Assembly (NCBI GenBank): GCA_963665405.2
Contig: CAXXUH010000004.1
Span: forward strand, 1,178,001 to 1,242,000
Direction: 5' to 3'
Length of the DNA: 64,000 nt
From: G963665405 sp963665405
GTDB lineage: Bacteria; Chloroflexota; Dehalococcoidia; Lucifugimonadales; G963665405
Translations under genes and position numbers: made by a program
Notes under the pieces: generated by a model
Databases searched by the model: none
What the model was told of the DNA's origin: nothing
Seen by the model: only the letters and a program-made list of their open reading frames with translations
Shown here: positions 1-8,163 of the stretch, one piece after another
Position numbering within the stretch: the first letter of the stretch is position 1
How the letters are laid out: the number at the start of each line of letters is the position of its first letter

Positions 1-205
1 ACCTGGTCTTCAGGATTCCACGATACGCCTGAAAGAACGTGTCTTGAGCCAGATCCTGGGCTACGTCGAAGTCGCCGGTAATCCTCAAAAGGTACCTCTT
101 GATGGGCGCCTCAGAGTGCTCCACGATGTGGCTGAACTCTTCCGTCCTGCCTGCACGTACCTGGTCTATGACCAGCGCGTCATCCAAACTCGCGCCTCCG
201 TTCAT
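1..205 (-). CDS. ECF-type RNA polymerase sigma factor, N-terminal part (cut by window edge)
   Basis: The minus strand reads from an ATG at 205 off the left end of the window. The roughly 68 visible residues contain a sigma-70 region 2 pattern: an amphipathic start (EFSHIVEHSEAPIKRYLLR) and the core-binding stretch DVAQDLAQDTFFQAYR. In this family region 2 binds the core polymerase and the -10 element, so the product should redirect transcription in response to a signal. Region 4 lies outside the window. The start is uncertain: an in-frame ATG at 214 lacks a ribosome site, and a TTG a few codons downstream of 205 is preceded by GGAGG. The gene lies just outside the integrated element and was probably the original neighbour of the tRNA-Arg gene. 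Confidence 0.8.
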   Translation of the reverse strand, partial: MNGGASLDDALVIDQVRAGRTEEFSHIVEHSEAPIKRYLLRITGDFDVAQDLAQDTFFQAYRGILKTR

Positions 206-328
206 GCTCCCCATCAATGACTATAATGCTTCAGGTGCGAGAAACCGGACACATCTCCGAGAGTCAGATAGAGAAGCTGGACGATTCTTCATCGCTCGGA
301 GCCGGTGGAAGTCCGAATGGCCAAGACT

Positions 329-431
329 GGAGAATGGAAACGCCCCATCATGGCGACGGGGCGTTCACGCGTTCCCAGAGCGGCTTGGCGTCCCTGACAG
401 GATTCGAACCTGCGACCCGCTGCTTAGAAGG
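329..431. repeat. Distal attachment site of the integrated element (tRNA-Arg 3' end copy)
   Basis: This 103-bp segment matches 13243-13345 with few mismatches, all in the part outside the tRNA. It carries the tRNA-Arg 3' half from the anticodon loop through the encoded CCA and the terminator hairpin downstream. Right after GCTTAGAAGG at 422-431 the sequence departs from the tRNA (TATAATCG here, CAGCCGCT at the other end). This is the signature of site-specific integration into a tRNA gene by a tyrosine recombinase; the recombinase gene is next to the other copy. Confidence 0.92.
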
Positions 432-792
432 TATAATCGTTAATGCGAGCTAGTTGCGTGCCGCTTTCCTTATGGGAGCAGGTACTTCACGCTTGCGAAG
501 TAGATAAATTAGGCACACCTTTGAAACTCGTAATCACTCGACGTGTCGACATTAGCTTCTCACAGACTCCATGGCGTCAAATGACCCAGAGAGGCCCCCG
601 CGCGCGCTAGTAGACCCCCATTGCGGTCCGCTCTTGTGACTGGTACCATCCATCGTACGCAAATGGGCGTTGCCGGTTCATTTTCGGCGCCTATCAGTCA
701 GACTGATTTGTGCGGCCATATGACCGTCCCAGCCCTACTGCCAGGGCCACCGACGCATAGCCGTGGTTAGTGGGAAACACGAGGAGGTCAGG
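432..792. other. Non-coding left end of the integrated element
   Basis: The first 360 bases inside the left attachment site hold no convincing open frame on either strand and no repeat that I could recognise. The only visible point is the abrupt loss of tRNA similarity at 432. Confidence 0.5.
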
Positions 793-960
793 ATGAACCG
801 TTCGGATCGAGGAAACCACGCCAATCAGCTCAACCCCAACAACGATGCCTACTGGCAATCCAGAAGTCTGGAGGAACGCCCCGACGACTGGGAAGAGAGG
901 GTGAGGGAGGAGGCGAGCGCGGAGCAGGAAGTCCCCAAGGGCGCCAATCCAGACAAGTAG
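793..960 (+). CDS. Small acidic hypothetical protein, 55 aa
   Basis: The ATG at 793 follows GAGGAGG by six bases, and a strong terminator follows the stop, so this looks like a real single-gene unit. The protein is short, hydrophilic and rich in Asn, Glu and Arg. A central NQLNPNNDAYWQSR stretch is followed by an acidic tail containing RPDDWEERVREE. It has no signal peptide, membrane segment or cysteine. I recall the NPNN-AYWQSRG type of sequence from other unannotated small bacterial proteins but cannot assign a family. It sits alone near the distal end of the integrated element. Confidence 0.6.
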   Translation: MNRSDRGNHANQLNPNNDAYWQSRSLEERPDDWEERVREEASAEQEVPKGANPDK

Positions 961-974
961 GCCAAGGACAACAC

Positions 975-1013
975 GCCCGGTCGGAACGTGGCCCCCGACC
1001 GGGCTTTCTTTTT
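975..1013 (+). terminator. Rho-independent terminator after the 55-aa gene
   Basis: GCCCGGTCGG (975-984) pairs with CCGACCGGGC (995-1004), and a T-rich run (TTTCTTTTT) follows. It begins 14 bases after the stop codon at 960. Confidence 0.9.
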
Positions 1014-1394
1014 GCCCTGCCCCAGCCCTCAAGAGATGGTCCCACGGCGAGAGAAACCCCGGCGTGCCCTCATCCAGGCGGATCCATCAGGCATTTCCTG
1101 AGTGGGAGAGAGCAGGCGGGGAGTGGGGTTGGTTTCCAGGGAAACCAGGAGTCTCGAAGAAGCATCCCGGGGCGTGATCGTACGGGGCGTGATCGTACTA
1201 GGACGAGCATCGAACTCCCGACTCACGGCCCTCGAGATTATCAGCCGATAACCATGGATAGAGTATAGTATCCTCGAGCCTGGTCGACGCCGACGCTATG
1301 GCAGTGGTGCCCCGGCGTCGCAACGTCAGACCACAATAGATTCGGGCGCTCCAGAGGGCGGCTCTCGCCCGTCTCGCCTCTGCGAAGGCGTCTT
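1014..1394. other. Intergenic stretch with a perfect 15-bp tandem duplication
   Basis: No gene is supported here. The sequence GGGGCGTGATCGTAC occurs twice head to tail at 1169-1183 and 1184-1198. It might be a protein-binding iteron upstream of the PLD-type gene or a simple slippage product; nothing visible decides this. Confidence 0.45.
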
Positions 1395-2219
1395 ATGCGC
1401 GTGCCTCCCGGCCAAAACGAATCACCCGATCCCTCTGGACAGAGGCCAGGTTCAGAGGAGGCCGCGCGTCGTATGCGGTCGGCTTTCGGAGCCGTCAGAA
1501 GGGGCATCGGCAGAGGATTTGACCAGTTAGCAGGGGATGCAGTTTTCGTCGACGAGGCAGTGCCGGCCTTGGTCCTCAACGTTATCCGCGATGCCAAGGA
1601 GTACGCCGTCGTAGTCACCCCGTACATCGACCTCTGGGGGCATGCCAAAGACGCCATCAACCTGGCAAAAAAGCGAGGAGTCAGGATGACCGTGGTCGTA
1701 CGGCACGAGCCTCAGGTGTTGGATAGCAAAGACCTTCCGTGGCTTACCGAAGCCGGAGTGAAGGTGCTTGCTGCCGACCGCTTGCACGCCAAGATCTACT
1801 TCAACGAAAGTACGGTCGTAGTAAGTTTGATGAACCTGACAGAGTTCTCGACCAAGAACTCGCTCGAGCTCGCCATGGTCGTGAACGCCACTACGCCCGC
1901 TGACGAGATCCGTAAGTACGTTTTCAACAGGCTGATTCCGCTCGCAAAAACATTCGGAAGTCAGGCGACGAAAGCTAGCCGCGCGCGTCGGTCTGAAGGG
2001 GACTCTGCCAGTTCGCAGGGGGCCCGCAGGGGCGTGTGCATACGCTGCAAAGACGATACCGCCCTGGACCCAACTCGACCGCTGTGTTGGAAATGCTACG
2101 AGGTGTGGGCCCAGTGGGGCGACGCCGCTTACCTCGAAAACTATTGCCATTCCTGCGGTCGCGCCACCAAGGCGGCATACTCACGGCCCTTATGTCGGTC
2201 GTGTTTCCGCAGTAGCTAG
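1395..2219 (+). CDS. Single-HKD phospholipase D-like protein with C-terminal zinc ribbons
   Basis: The 274-residue protein has one phospholipase D half-site: LHAKIYF gives H131 and K133, followed by SLMN (S144, N147) and NSLELA (E158). Family members with a single HKD copy usually act as dimers, often as nucleases or nucleic-acid phosphodiesterases. After a basic, Ser-rich linker (about 185-212) come four CxxC pairs (C215/C218, C231/C234, C251/C254, C267/C270), consistent with two zinc ribbons that could bind nucleic acid or a partner. There is no signal peptide, so it is probably cytoplasmic. An alternative start is ATG 1473. It lies in the cargo half of the element beside DUF262 and HEPN genes, which suggests defence or DNA maintenance. 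Activity is inferred. Confidence 0.75.
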   Translation: MRVPPGQNESPDPSGQRPGSEEAARRMRSAFGAVRRGIGRGFDQLAGDAVFVDEAVPALVLNVIRDAKEYAVVVTPYIDLWGHAKDAINLAKKRGVRMTVVVRHEPQVLDSKDLPWLTEAGVKVLAADRLHAKIYFNESTVVVSLMNLTEFSTKNSLELAMVVNATTPADEIRKYVFNRLIPLAKTFGSQATKASRARRSEGDSASSQGARRGVCIRCKDDTALDPTRPLCWKCYEVWAQWGDAAYLENYCHSCGRATKAAYSRPLCRSCFRSS

Positions 2220-2706
2220 GCAGGGGCCGCGAGCAGCACTCTCCAGTCCCGCTTCCATGAGGCCCTTCCAATCAGCCTCACAGATGACATCGACCGTAAG
2301 CCCTCTCTAGTGGCGGGGTCCTTAGTGACGTGTTCCAAGTGCGGCTCAACGCCTATCGCCTCCTGCTCACTCGCGGCCGCGACGGTTCCGTGATCTTCAT
2401 CCTCCCGGTCCCCGAAGCTCGATGAGAAGCATGCCTTCCAGAGCGAGTGTGGGTTGCCCTCCCTGATTGGGTCGTAAACGCTATACTTGGCGCCCGCGTG
2501 CGCACTGAACCAGTCCGGATTGCCGGGTTTGGTTGCGGGGCACCGGCCCACGGATGGAGTTCAATGGTCGTTCGACCATGCACCGGGGCCTCACATTGGC
2601 TAGAATGGTTCAGCAGGGTTCCCGGTAGGCTGGTCTCGATAACTGAGGCGGGCGTGTCGATCATGTTCGTGGACCGATCCGTTGGAGTCACCACTGGAGA
2701 GCATCA
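2220..2706. other. 487-bp gap between the PLD-like gene and DUF262
   Basis: Open frames exist on both strands (for example minus strand 2216-2551), but none has a recognisable motif or a good ribosome site. The sequence is less GC-rich than the housekeeping half of the window. I regard it as promoter region and possible gene debris. Confidence 0.35.
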
Positions 2707-3287
2707 ATGAATGATAACCAAGGCGATGTGGTTGTTGAGGAGATCGGGTCTGAGCTCGAGGATCAGGACACCGGAGTCCCCCTCTACAAGATCGTTTCGT
2801 ATCCAGCCGACCTTACGCTAGAGGGTCTTCATCAGAGGTGGCAAAGGGAGGAGATCATTATCCCCCCGTTTCAAAGAGGTTGGGTCTGGAGCCATACGCA
2901 GGCAAGCCGGTTGATAGAGTCTTTCTTGCTCGGTTTGCCCGTGCCGGGCATTTTCATGTACAAGGAGCCCTCTACGCAAAAGCAGTTGGTAATCGACGGT
3001 CAGCAACGGCTTCGCACGATCTGGGGGTTCTTCGACGGGGAGCTGCCTGACAATGGGAGCTTCTATCTCAGAGGAGTACACCCACAGTGGGAGGGGAAGG
3101 ACTACAGGGCTCTCGAGGAGCACGATCGCATACGCCTTCGAGATTCGGTTCTTAGGGCGGTGGTCGTTGAGCAGCTCGACCCGGCTGACGACACCAGCGT
3201 CTACCACATCTTCGAGCGGCTGAACACTGGTGGCACAGGACTTAGCCCTCAGGAGGTCCGAAACAGCACGTATCACGGCCCGCTAAA
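2707..3287 (+). pseudogene. DUF262 (GmrSD-type N-terminal domain) gene, 5' part, cut by an IS
   Basis: The first 193 or so residues are a classic DUF262 domain: PPFQRGWVW at 53-61, IESFLLGLPVPGIFM at 70-84 and the signature DGQQRLRTIW at 97-106. This ParB/Srx-like fold is the nucleotide-hydrolysing part of GmrSD-type modification-dependent restriction systems and related defence proteins. The frame runs normally to YHGPLN and then enters an IS1380-family element at 3288, which adds unrelated codons before a stop. The missing part resumes in frame at 5000. The gene was therefore probably functional in an ancestor, and the insertion should inactivate it. Confidence 0.88.
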
Positions 3288-4999
3288 CCCGAATCCACCG
3301 AAGGACGGCCTTGGGGACAGCCCATGAAGAAGCTAGAGGGTGCTCCTCTGAATCTGGGATAATGGGTTTGGAACAGAAACCCGCGCGGAAACAAGGAGCA
3401 CCCAATAGATGCTGCCACAGAACAAACCCGACCGTATCCGCATCCTCTTTGACGACCATCGCCTGGTGGCCAATGCCGGCCTGCTCGTGCCGGCCACCCT
3501 CGCCCGGCACCTGGGCCTGCGAGAACTCGTCGACCATCACCTTGACCTCGGCGGCGCGCCGGGACGGGCGAACACGGGGGACAAGATGCTGACGCTGGTC
3601 GCTTCCGCGCTGGCTGGCGGCGACTGCATCGACGACGCCGATGCGCTGCGCGCTGGTGGGACGGTCGGTGTTCTAGGCTGCGTGGTCAAGGCGCCATCCA
3701 CCCTGGGGACCTTCCTGCGCAGCTTCCGGTGGGGGCATGTCCGTCAACTCGACCGCGTGAGCCGCCAGTTGTTGGCCCGGGCCTGGGCCGCTGGGGCCGG
3801 ACCCGGCGACTCGCCCCTGACCATCGACCTGGGCTCGACCATCTGCGAGACCTATGGACCGGCCAAGGAGGGAGCGCGCCACCACGGCTATCCCGGCAAG
3901 CGGGGCTATCACCCCCTGTTGGCCGTCGCCGCCGGCACCGGCGACGTGCTGATGTCCCGGCTGCGCGAGGGCCGCGCCAACACCGCTCGGGGCGCCGCCC
4001 ACTTCCTGCGTGAAACGGTGAGCCGGGTTCGCCGTGCCGGGGCCAGCGGGCAACTTACGGCGCGGGCCGACAGCGGCTTCTACGCCCACGCTCTCGTCGC
4101 CGCCTGTCGTGAGATGGATGTCCGCTTCTCCATCACCATCCGCCAGCACAAAAGCCTGCGGAACCTGATCGAGGCGATTCCCGATGCAGACTGGACGCCG
4201 GTCCCCTACTGGATGGACGGCGCCGCCGATGTGGCGCAGACCACCTACACCCCCTTCCGGACTGAGCCCGGCGCCGCACCGGTGCGGCTCATCGTCCGGC
4301 GGGTGAAGCCCAGGCCCGGTTCCCAACTGGCCCTCTTCGCCACCTACAGCTATCACGGCTTCATCACCGACCGGGACGGAGAGACCCTGGAACTGGAGGC
4401 CGACCACCGCCGCCACGCCGAGATCGAGAACGCCATTCGAGACCTCAAGTACGGCGTCGGTCTGAACCACATGCCGTCCGGCCGCTTCGCCGCCAACGGC
4501 GCTTGGCTGGCGGTACAGGTGATGGCCCACAACCTGGCCCGCTGGACGGCGCGGATCGGTCTGGGCGAGCAGATCGCGACCACCAAGACCCTTCGGCGAC
4601 GGTTCTTCTCCCTGGCCGGACGGCTCACCCGCTCGGCACGCCGCCTCACCCTGCATCTGCCACAGCGCTGGCCTTGGGAAACCCAGTTCAGTCGCGCCCT
4701 GGCACGGCTGCGAGCGATTCCACTCCCAGCCTGACGGCGCCCGTCCGCAACTGACCCGCCATCCGCCCAACCGAACGTCCCCGCAAACTCGCGCCAGTCC
4801 GGTCCGCGAGCACCTCTCGCCGCGTCCTCTCCCCGCCATCTCGCCCTACCCAACGTCCCCAGACGGTCACAAGGTCTCCCCGCGGCGGCTGAAGACAGAC
4901 ACCGGCCCCATTTACCCGAATCGTGCCCGGACCATCGCCTCCCTTTGCCCCTCATCACCCATTCTGCTGCTGCAACGTCATACCTTCGGTGGATTCGGG
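3288..4999 (+). mobile_element. IS1380-family insertion sequence, 1712 bp
   Basis: The ends are 17-bp perfect inverted repeats, CCCGAATCCACCGAAGG at 3288-3304 and its reverse complement at 4983-4999. The flanks look like a 5-bp target duplication with one mismatch: CTAAA at 3283-3287 and CTTAA at 5000-5004. Deleting the IS and one copy restores the DUF262 frame as YHGPLNDMLVDVNRY. Length, single transposase and ends fit the IS1380 family. The non-coding stretch 4735-4982 belongs to the IS. Confidence 0.93.
3409..4734 (+). CDS. IS1380-family DDE transposase
   Basis: This 441-residue protein contains the DDE triad expected of the family: D140 (TIDLGST), D221 (ADSGFY) and E338/E340 (HRRHAEIENAIRDLKYG). 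The start ATG is preceded by AAGGAG. The C-terminus is basic. It cuts and joins the IS ends and is the only gene of the element. The frame is intact and the terminal repeats are perfect, so the IS could still be active; the mismatch in the target duplication argues against a very recent insertion. It is markedly GC-rich compared with the flanking DUF262 gene, which fits an incoming element. Confidence 0.95.
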   Translation: MLPQNKPDRIRILFDDHRLVANAGLLVPATLARHLGLRELVDHHLDLGGAPGRANTGDKMLTLVASALAGGDCIDDADALRAGGTVGVLGCVVKAPSTLGTFLRSFRWGHVRQLDRVSRQLLARAWAAGAGPGDSPLTIDLGSTICETYGPAKEGARHHGYPGKRGYHPLLAVAAGTGDVLMSRLREGRANTARGAAHFLRETVSRVRRAGASGQLTARADSGFYAHALVAACREMDVRFSITIRQHKSLRNLIEAIPDADWTPVPYWMDGAADVAQTTYTPFRTEPGAAPVRLIVRRVKPRPGSQLALFATYSYHGFITDRDGETLELEADHRRHAEIENAIRDLKYGVGLNHMPSGRFAANGAWLAVQVMAHNLARWTARIGLGEQIATTKTLRRRFFSLAGRLTRSARRLTLHLPQRWPWETQFSRALARLRAIPLPA

Positions 5000-5476
5000 C
5001 TTAACGACATGCTTGTCGACGTGAACCGCTACGAGAAGTGGCGGGAGATCTTCGGCAGACCGGCGCCGGACCCTCGTATGCGAGACATTGAACTCATCGC
5101 ACGGTTTCTAGCCCTCTATGAACGCGCAGAGGAGTACACGAAGCCGATGAAACAGTTCCTGAACTCGTTCATGGCACGCCACCAGCGGGACCGGGACGTG
5201 TCGGCTCTCAAGGACAGGTTCACCGACACCGTGGATCGAGTGCACGGCTCCCTGGGCGCCAGGCCATTTCATGTTAGACGCGGAATCAATGCGGCCGTTT
5301 TCGACTCTGTGATGGTGGCGTTCGCTAGGTCTCCGGGGGTCCCGGGCGATATCGACGCTAGACTCCGAAAGCTGTTGGAGAACCCGAGTTTCTTTGAGGC
5401 TACGAGCTCAGCCACCACTGATATAGACGTCGTGAAGAGGCGAATACGTTTGGCCGGCGAGGTATTAGCGGGGTGA
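5000..5476 (+). pseudogene. DUF262 gene, 3' part downstream of the IS
   Basis: Reading from the target duplication (CTTAACGACATG) gives LNDMLVDVNRYEKWREIFG and about 150 more residues ending at 5476. These follow directly from the DUF262 N-terminus at 2707-3287. The fragment is mainly helical and includes RMRDIELIARFLALYER, typical of the region after the DUF262 core. An ATG at 5009 could be used to make a stand-alone fragment, but no ribosome site is visible. Its stop overlaps the start of the HEPN remnant (GTGA), so the two genes once formed a translationally coupled pair. Confidence 0.85.
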
Positions 5477-5709
5477 ATCCCACCGACCCCTACGTCACTC
5501 AGCGGTGCGCCGAGATAGACTCCGTACTGGGCGATGCGGCTGGCTGGGCGAGTCAGGATGCAAAGCTCGGGGCACATTTGGCGGCCTATGTCTCCGTACT
5601 GATATCGGGAGTCGTCGCGGTGGTCTGGCTGTGCTCGGACGCGTCCTCCTTCATCACGGGGGTCGCGCTTCCAGTGGACGGTGGAGCGTTCGCGGGCTCA
5701 TACGCGTAG
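5473..5709 (+). pseudogene. HEPN nuclease remnant fused to the tail of a short-chain dehydrogenase
   Basis: Residues 1 to about 46 (MNPTDPYVTQRCAEIDSVLG onward, with DAKLGAHLAAYVSVLISGV) match the start of the RiboL-PSP/MAE-type HEPN proteins that commonly follow DUF262 genes. The frame then switches to LCSDASSFITGVALPVDGG, the unmistakable C-terminal end of a short-chain dehydrogenase. No catalytic HEPN RxxxxH remains. A deletion has therefore joined two unrelated genes near base 5610. The GTG start overlaps the DUF262 stop by 4 bp, the usual coupling of a defence pair. The product is unlikely to be functional. Confidence 0.72.
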
Positions 5710-5726
5710 AATAGCGACATTCTAGG

Positions 5727-5781
5727 GGTGTGCAGATCCCGACACGTCGGGATTGCCGGGAGCCTAGAAGGGAAACCCTCA
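5727..5781 (+). repeat. Composite hairpin repeat, copy a (degenerate)
   Basis: GTGTGCAGAT is followed by the perfect palindrome CCCGACACGTCGGG (5738-5751), then ATTGCCGGGAG. The second hairpin has decayed (CTAGAAGGGAAACCCTCAG). It belongs to the dispersed family described at 33193 and 55345, and here lies upstream of the MFS gene. Confidence 0.75.
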
Positions 5782-5863
5782 GCTATGATTTCCCCTCCAT
5801 CTGCGCGAGGAGAAGAGGCCTCCGCCTTAGCTCCGTTGATGGGGTGACATTACGGGGTCTGGA

Positions 5864-7123
5864 ATGGCCACCTCGGCCTCGCTTTCAGCACAGGTTCAGC
5901 GGACGCCGGTACGCGGGTGGGCGGTAATTCTGCTGTTCTGGCTGCAGCAGAGCAGCGTCATCCTCAACTCCTTCACCTTCGGCCTCTTTCTTCCCTTCAT
6001 CACCGAGGACCTTGACTTGTCACTGTTGGAGGCCGGGGCACTCCAGGGCGTATGGTGGGGAACATCGGCGCTGCTGACGCTGCCCTTTGGGGCGTGGTTC
6101 TCACGATTCCGGCCGGTACCGCTGGTGCTGGCGTCGCTGCTGCTGGGGTTGCCGTTCGTGTTCCTTCAGGGTGCGGCGGTGAGCTTCCTGATGCTGTTCT
6201 TCGTGCGGTTCTTCCTGGTGATGTTCACTGTCATCAACGCGCCGGCGCAGCCTATGCTCCTCCAGCAATGGGCGGCGCCTCGTCACTACGCCCTGGCCAA
6301 CGGCTGGGGCCTGTTTCAGCACAGCGTCTTGCTTGCGACCGCGGTAAGCACCAGCGCGTTGATCATCACAGCGTTGGGAAGCTGGCGATTAGGGTACTTC
6401 GTTCTGGGCGGATTCATGGTGGTGCAGACGGTCCTGTGGCTCTTGGTGGCACGGGAGAGACACGCGCCGGTCAAGGATCTACAGGCGGCGCTGGAGGAAC
6501 AAAGAGGGACACCGCTCAGAGCTATCCGAGCATATCCGCAGGTCTGGCTTCTCGGGATCACCATGTTCGCCCTGGGAGCGACCTGGACCAGCGTGGTCAC
6601 TTTTCTGCCCACCTTCATGCTGGAGGATCGAGGGGTCTCACTAGCAATGGGCGGCACCGTCCTGGGCTTCCTGTACTACGCACTGATACCTGGCGCGCTG
6701 GTGGGCGGCTACTTCGCCAGGAAGGTGACCAATCGCAAGCTGCTCCTATGGGTTCCCGCACTGCTCAACATGCTGTTCGGCGTCGGTCTGGCGCTTACGC
6801 CCAGTCCTCTGGCGATCATGGCGTTCCTCACCGGCATTGGGATGGTGTGGATGGTCTCACCGGCTTTGCAGGTGCTCCCGTTCGAGTTTCCGGGGATACG
6901 ACCGCGAGAGGTGGCGGTCATTGCGTCGCTGGTGATGACCCTGATGGGGCTCGGCTTCGCCGCCGGGCCCGTGGTGACCGGCCTGGTGGCCCAGCTCACC
7001 GGCTCACTTCAGACGGGGCTGGTCGTCCTGGCGCTGATGACAGGGGTGGGCGTCGTCTCGGGGTTGCTCTACCCACGCCACCAGAGAAGCAGAGTGGAGG
7101 CCTCGGCAGCGGCTGGAGAATAG
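5864..7123 (+). CDS. MFS transporter, 419 aa
   Basis: A hydrophobic protein with about twelve predicted membrane helices (first about 20-40, last about 385-405). It has the loop arrangement of the major facilitator superfamily, including GAWFSRFRP after helix 2 and GGYFARKVTNRK between helices 8 and 9. The overall look (WLQQSSVILNSFTFGLFLPF at the start) resembles the CynX/nitrate-type or organic-anion branch, but the substrate cannot be told. It lies inside the tRNA-bounded element yet is preceded by a chromosomal-type hairpin repeat and a dehydrogenase remnant, so this segment was probably captured from a related chromosome. Confidence 0.85.
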   Translation: MATSASLSAQVQRTPVRGWAVILLFWLQQSSVILNSFTFGLFLPFITEDLDLSLLEAGALQGVWWGTSALLTLPFGAWFSRFRPVPLVLASLLLGLPFVFLQGAAVSFLMLFFVRFFLVMFTVINAPAQPMLLQQWAAPRHYALANGWGLFQHSVLLATAVSTSALIITALGSWRLGYFVLGGFMVVQTVLWLLVARERHAPVKDLQAALEEQRGTPLRAIRAYPQVWLLGITMFALGATWTSVVTFLPTFMLEDRGVSLAMGGTVLGFLYYALIPGALVGGYFARKVTNRKLLLWVPALLNMLFGVGLALTPSPLAIMAFLTGIGMVWMVSPALQVLPFEFPGIRPREVAVIASLVMTLMGLGFAAGPVVTGLVAQLTGSLQTGLVVLALMTGVGVVSGLLYPRHQRSRVEASAAAGE

Positions 7124-7370
7124 ACGCTTCAGAACGTGGAGGCGGATCGAGGGTTCGTCGCTGATTGAGGACTGGCGACTTGCCCGATGGCCAGGAGTGG
7201 AAAGCGGCCCTGGTGTCCGCCGATTGCTTCGTCGTGTTCATCACCGTGATCGCCGGGATCGAGGCGTCGTAGGAGTCGCAGGACTCTGTCGTTCAAGGGC
7301 TCGTCGACGGTACTAGCTTGGTCGACCGTAACGGCTTCGTCGTAGCCTGCCCGAAGGCCAGGATTAGCAA

Positions 7371-8009
7371 CTAGAACTGTATCTTCGCCACCTCGCGTTT
7401 GACGTCCTCGCTCGTGAGCCTCAGGTAGATGCGGGTCGTGTTGATGTCCCGGTGGCCTAGCTGCTCCTGGAGGGCGTCGAGACGGCCGCCGCAGTTCAAG
7501 AAGTTGATCGCGTAGCCGTGTCTGAACAGGTGGGCGTGGACGTTGCGATCGAGACCGGCCCTCCGCCCGGCCTCCTTGATGATCTGGTCCGCGCGCTGCT
7601 TCGTGATGTGTCCACCCCGACGGGAAGGGAACAGGTACTCGTCCCGCCCCAGCCCATGCTCCTGGGCGTACAGGAGGATCGCGGCCACGAGGCCGTCCTG
7701 AACGAAGACCACCCGCTCGACCCGGCCTTTGCCGAGGAGTCGTATGCCGTCCCGGCCGACATCCCCAAGCTTCAGACGGATCGCCTCGCTTACTCGCGAT
7801 CCGGTCTGCCGCAGCAGATCCAGCAGAATCCTGTCTCGATCGATCACCGTCGAGTCGACCATGAGGCGGGCCTCGTCCTGGGTGAGGTAGTAGGGAAGCT
7901 TCCTGCTGATGTGCTTTAAGGCGTGCGAGCGTGCGACCACGATCGGTGGCCTCGTCGCGAGCGCCTTCGTCTCGGGCGGCACCTTTGCCAGGTGGGTCTC
8001 ATTCTCCAC
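7371..8009 (-). CDS. Tyrosine recombinase lacking the core-binding domain
   Basis: The 212-residue protein is essentially a catalytic domain. R72 (TGSRVSEA), K94 (GKGRVERV), H160-x-x-R163 (HLFRHG), H186 (LGHRDI) and nucleophile Y195 (TRIYLRL) are all present. The usual N-terminal SAM-like arm/core-binding domain is missing; only about 40 residues precede the domain. The GTG start is preceded by AGGAG at nine bases. It is the last gene of the minus-strand replication module and overlaps an upstream HTH-coding frame by 11 bp. It may act in resolution, cassette movement or excision beside the larger integrase at 12314. Confidence 0.88.
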   Translation of the reverse strand: MENETHLAKVPPETKALATRPPIVVARSHALKHISRKLPYYLTQDEARLMVDSTVIDRDRILLDLLRQTGSRVSEAIRLKLGDVGRDGIRLLGKGRVERVVFVQDGLVAAILLYAQEHGLGRDEYLFPSRRGGHITKQRADQIIKEAGRRAGLDRNVHAHLFRHGYAINFLNCGGRLDALQEQLGHRDINTTRIYLRLTSEDVKREVAKIQF

Positions 8010-8163
8010 GGTTGACGTCTCCTTCTGCGTCGAGGGCTGGGACGACGTGCTTGTATATCCAGGCTCGGCTGATCCCGAATTCCTTGGCCGTTTCGGAGAT
8101 CGCGCCTCGCTCCCCGAGCCTGTCCAGAAGGGCGTAGCACCCTCCGATGGGGCAAGCCCCAGA
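7999..8163 (-). pseudogene. Helix-turn-helix coding frame without a standard start codon
   Basis: The 54 codons after the TGA at 8164-8166, in the same frame as the upstream gene, give a plausible DNA-binding helix-turn-helix: RGAISETAKEFGISRAWIYK. They end in a TGA that overlaps the recombinase start. No ATG, GTG or TTG exists in the frame; CTG (8127) or ATC (8148) would be needed. It may be the tail of the upstream gene after a nonsense mutation, a readthrough extension, or a gene with a rare start. An excisionase- or resolvase-like HTH would fit the location. Confidence 0.5.

Noticed and set aside
385..431. tRNA-like sequence at the left end
   Set aside because: Only the 3' part of tRNA-Arg is present; the 5' half and anticodon stem cannot form. 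It is an attachment-site copy, not a second tRNA gene.
2216..2551. Minus-strand 111-aa frame
   Set aside because: No ribosome site or motif; left as possible debris rather than a gene.
7124..7370. Fragments resembling a toxin or TIR-like relic between the MFS gene and the recombinase
   Set aside because: Short stretches such as FVVFITVIAGIEAS look protein-like but are broken by stops and cannot be assigned.
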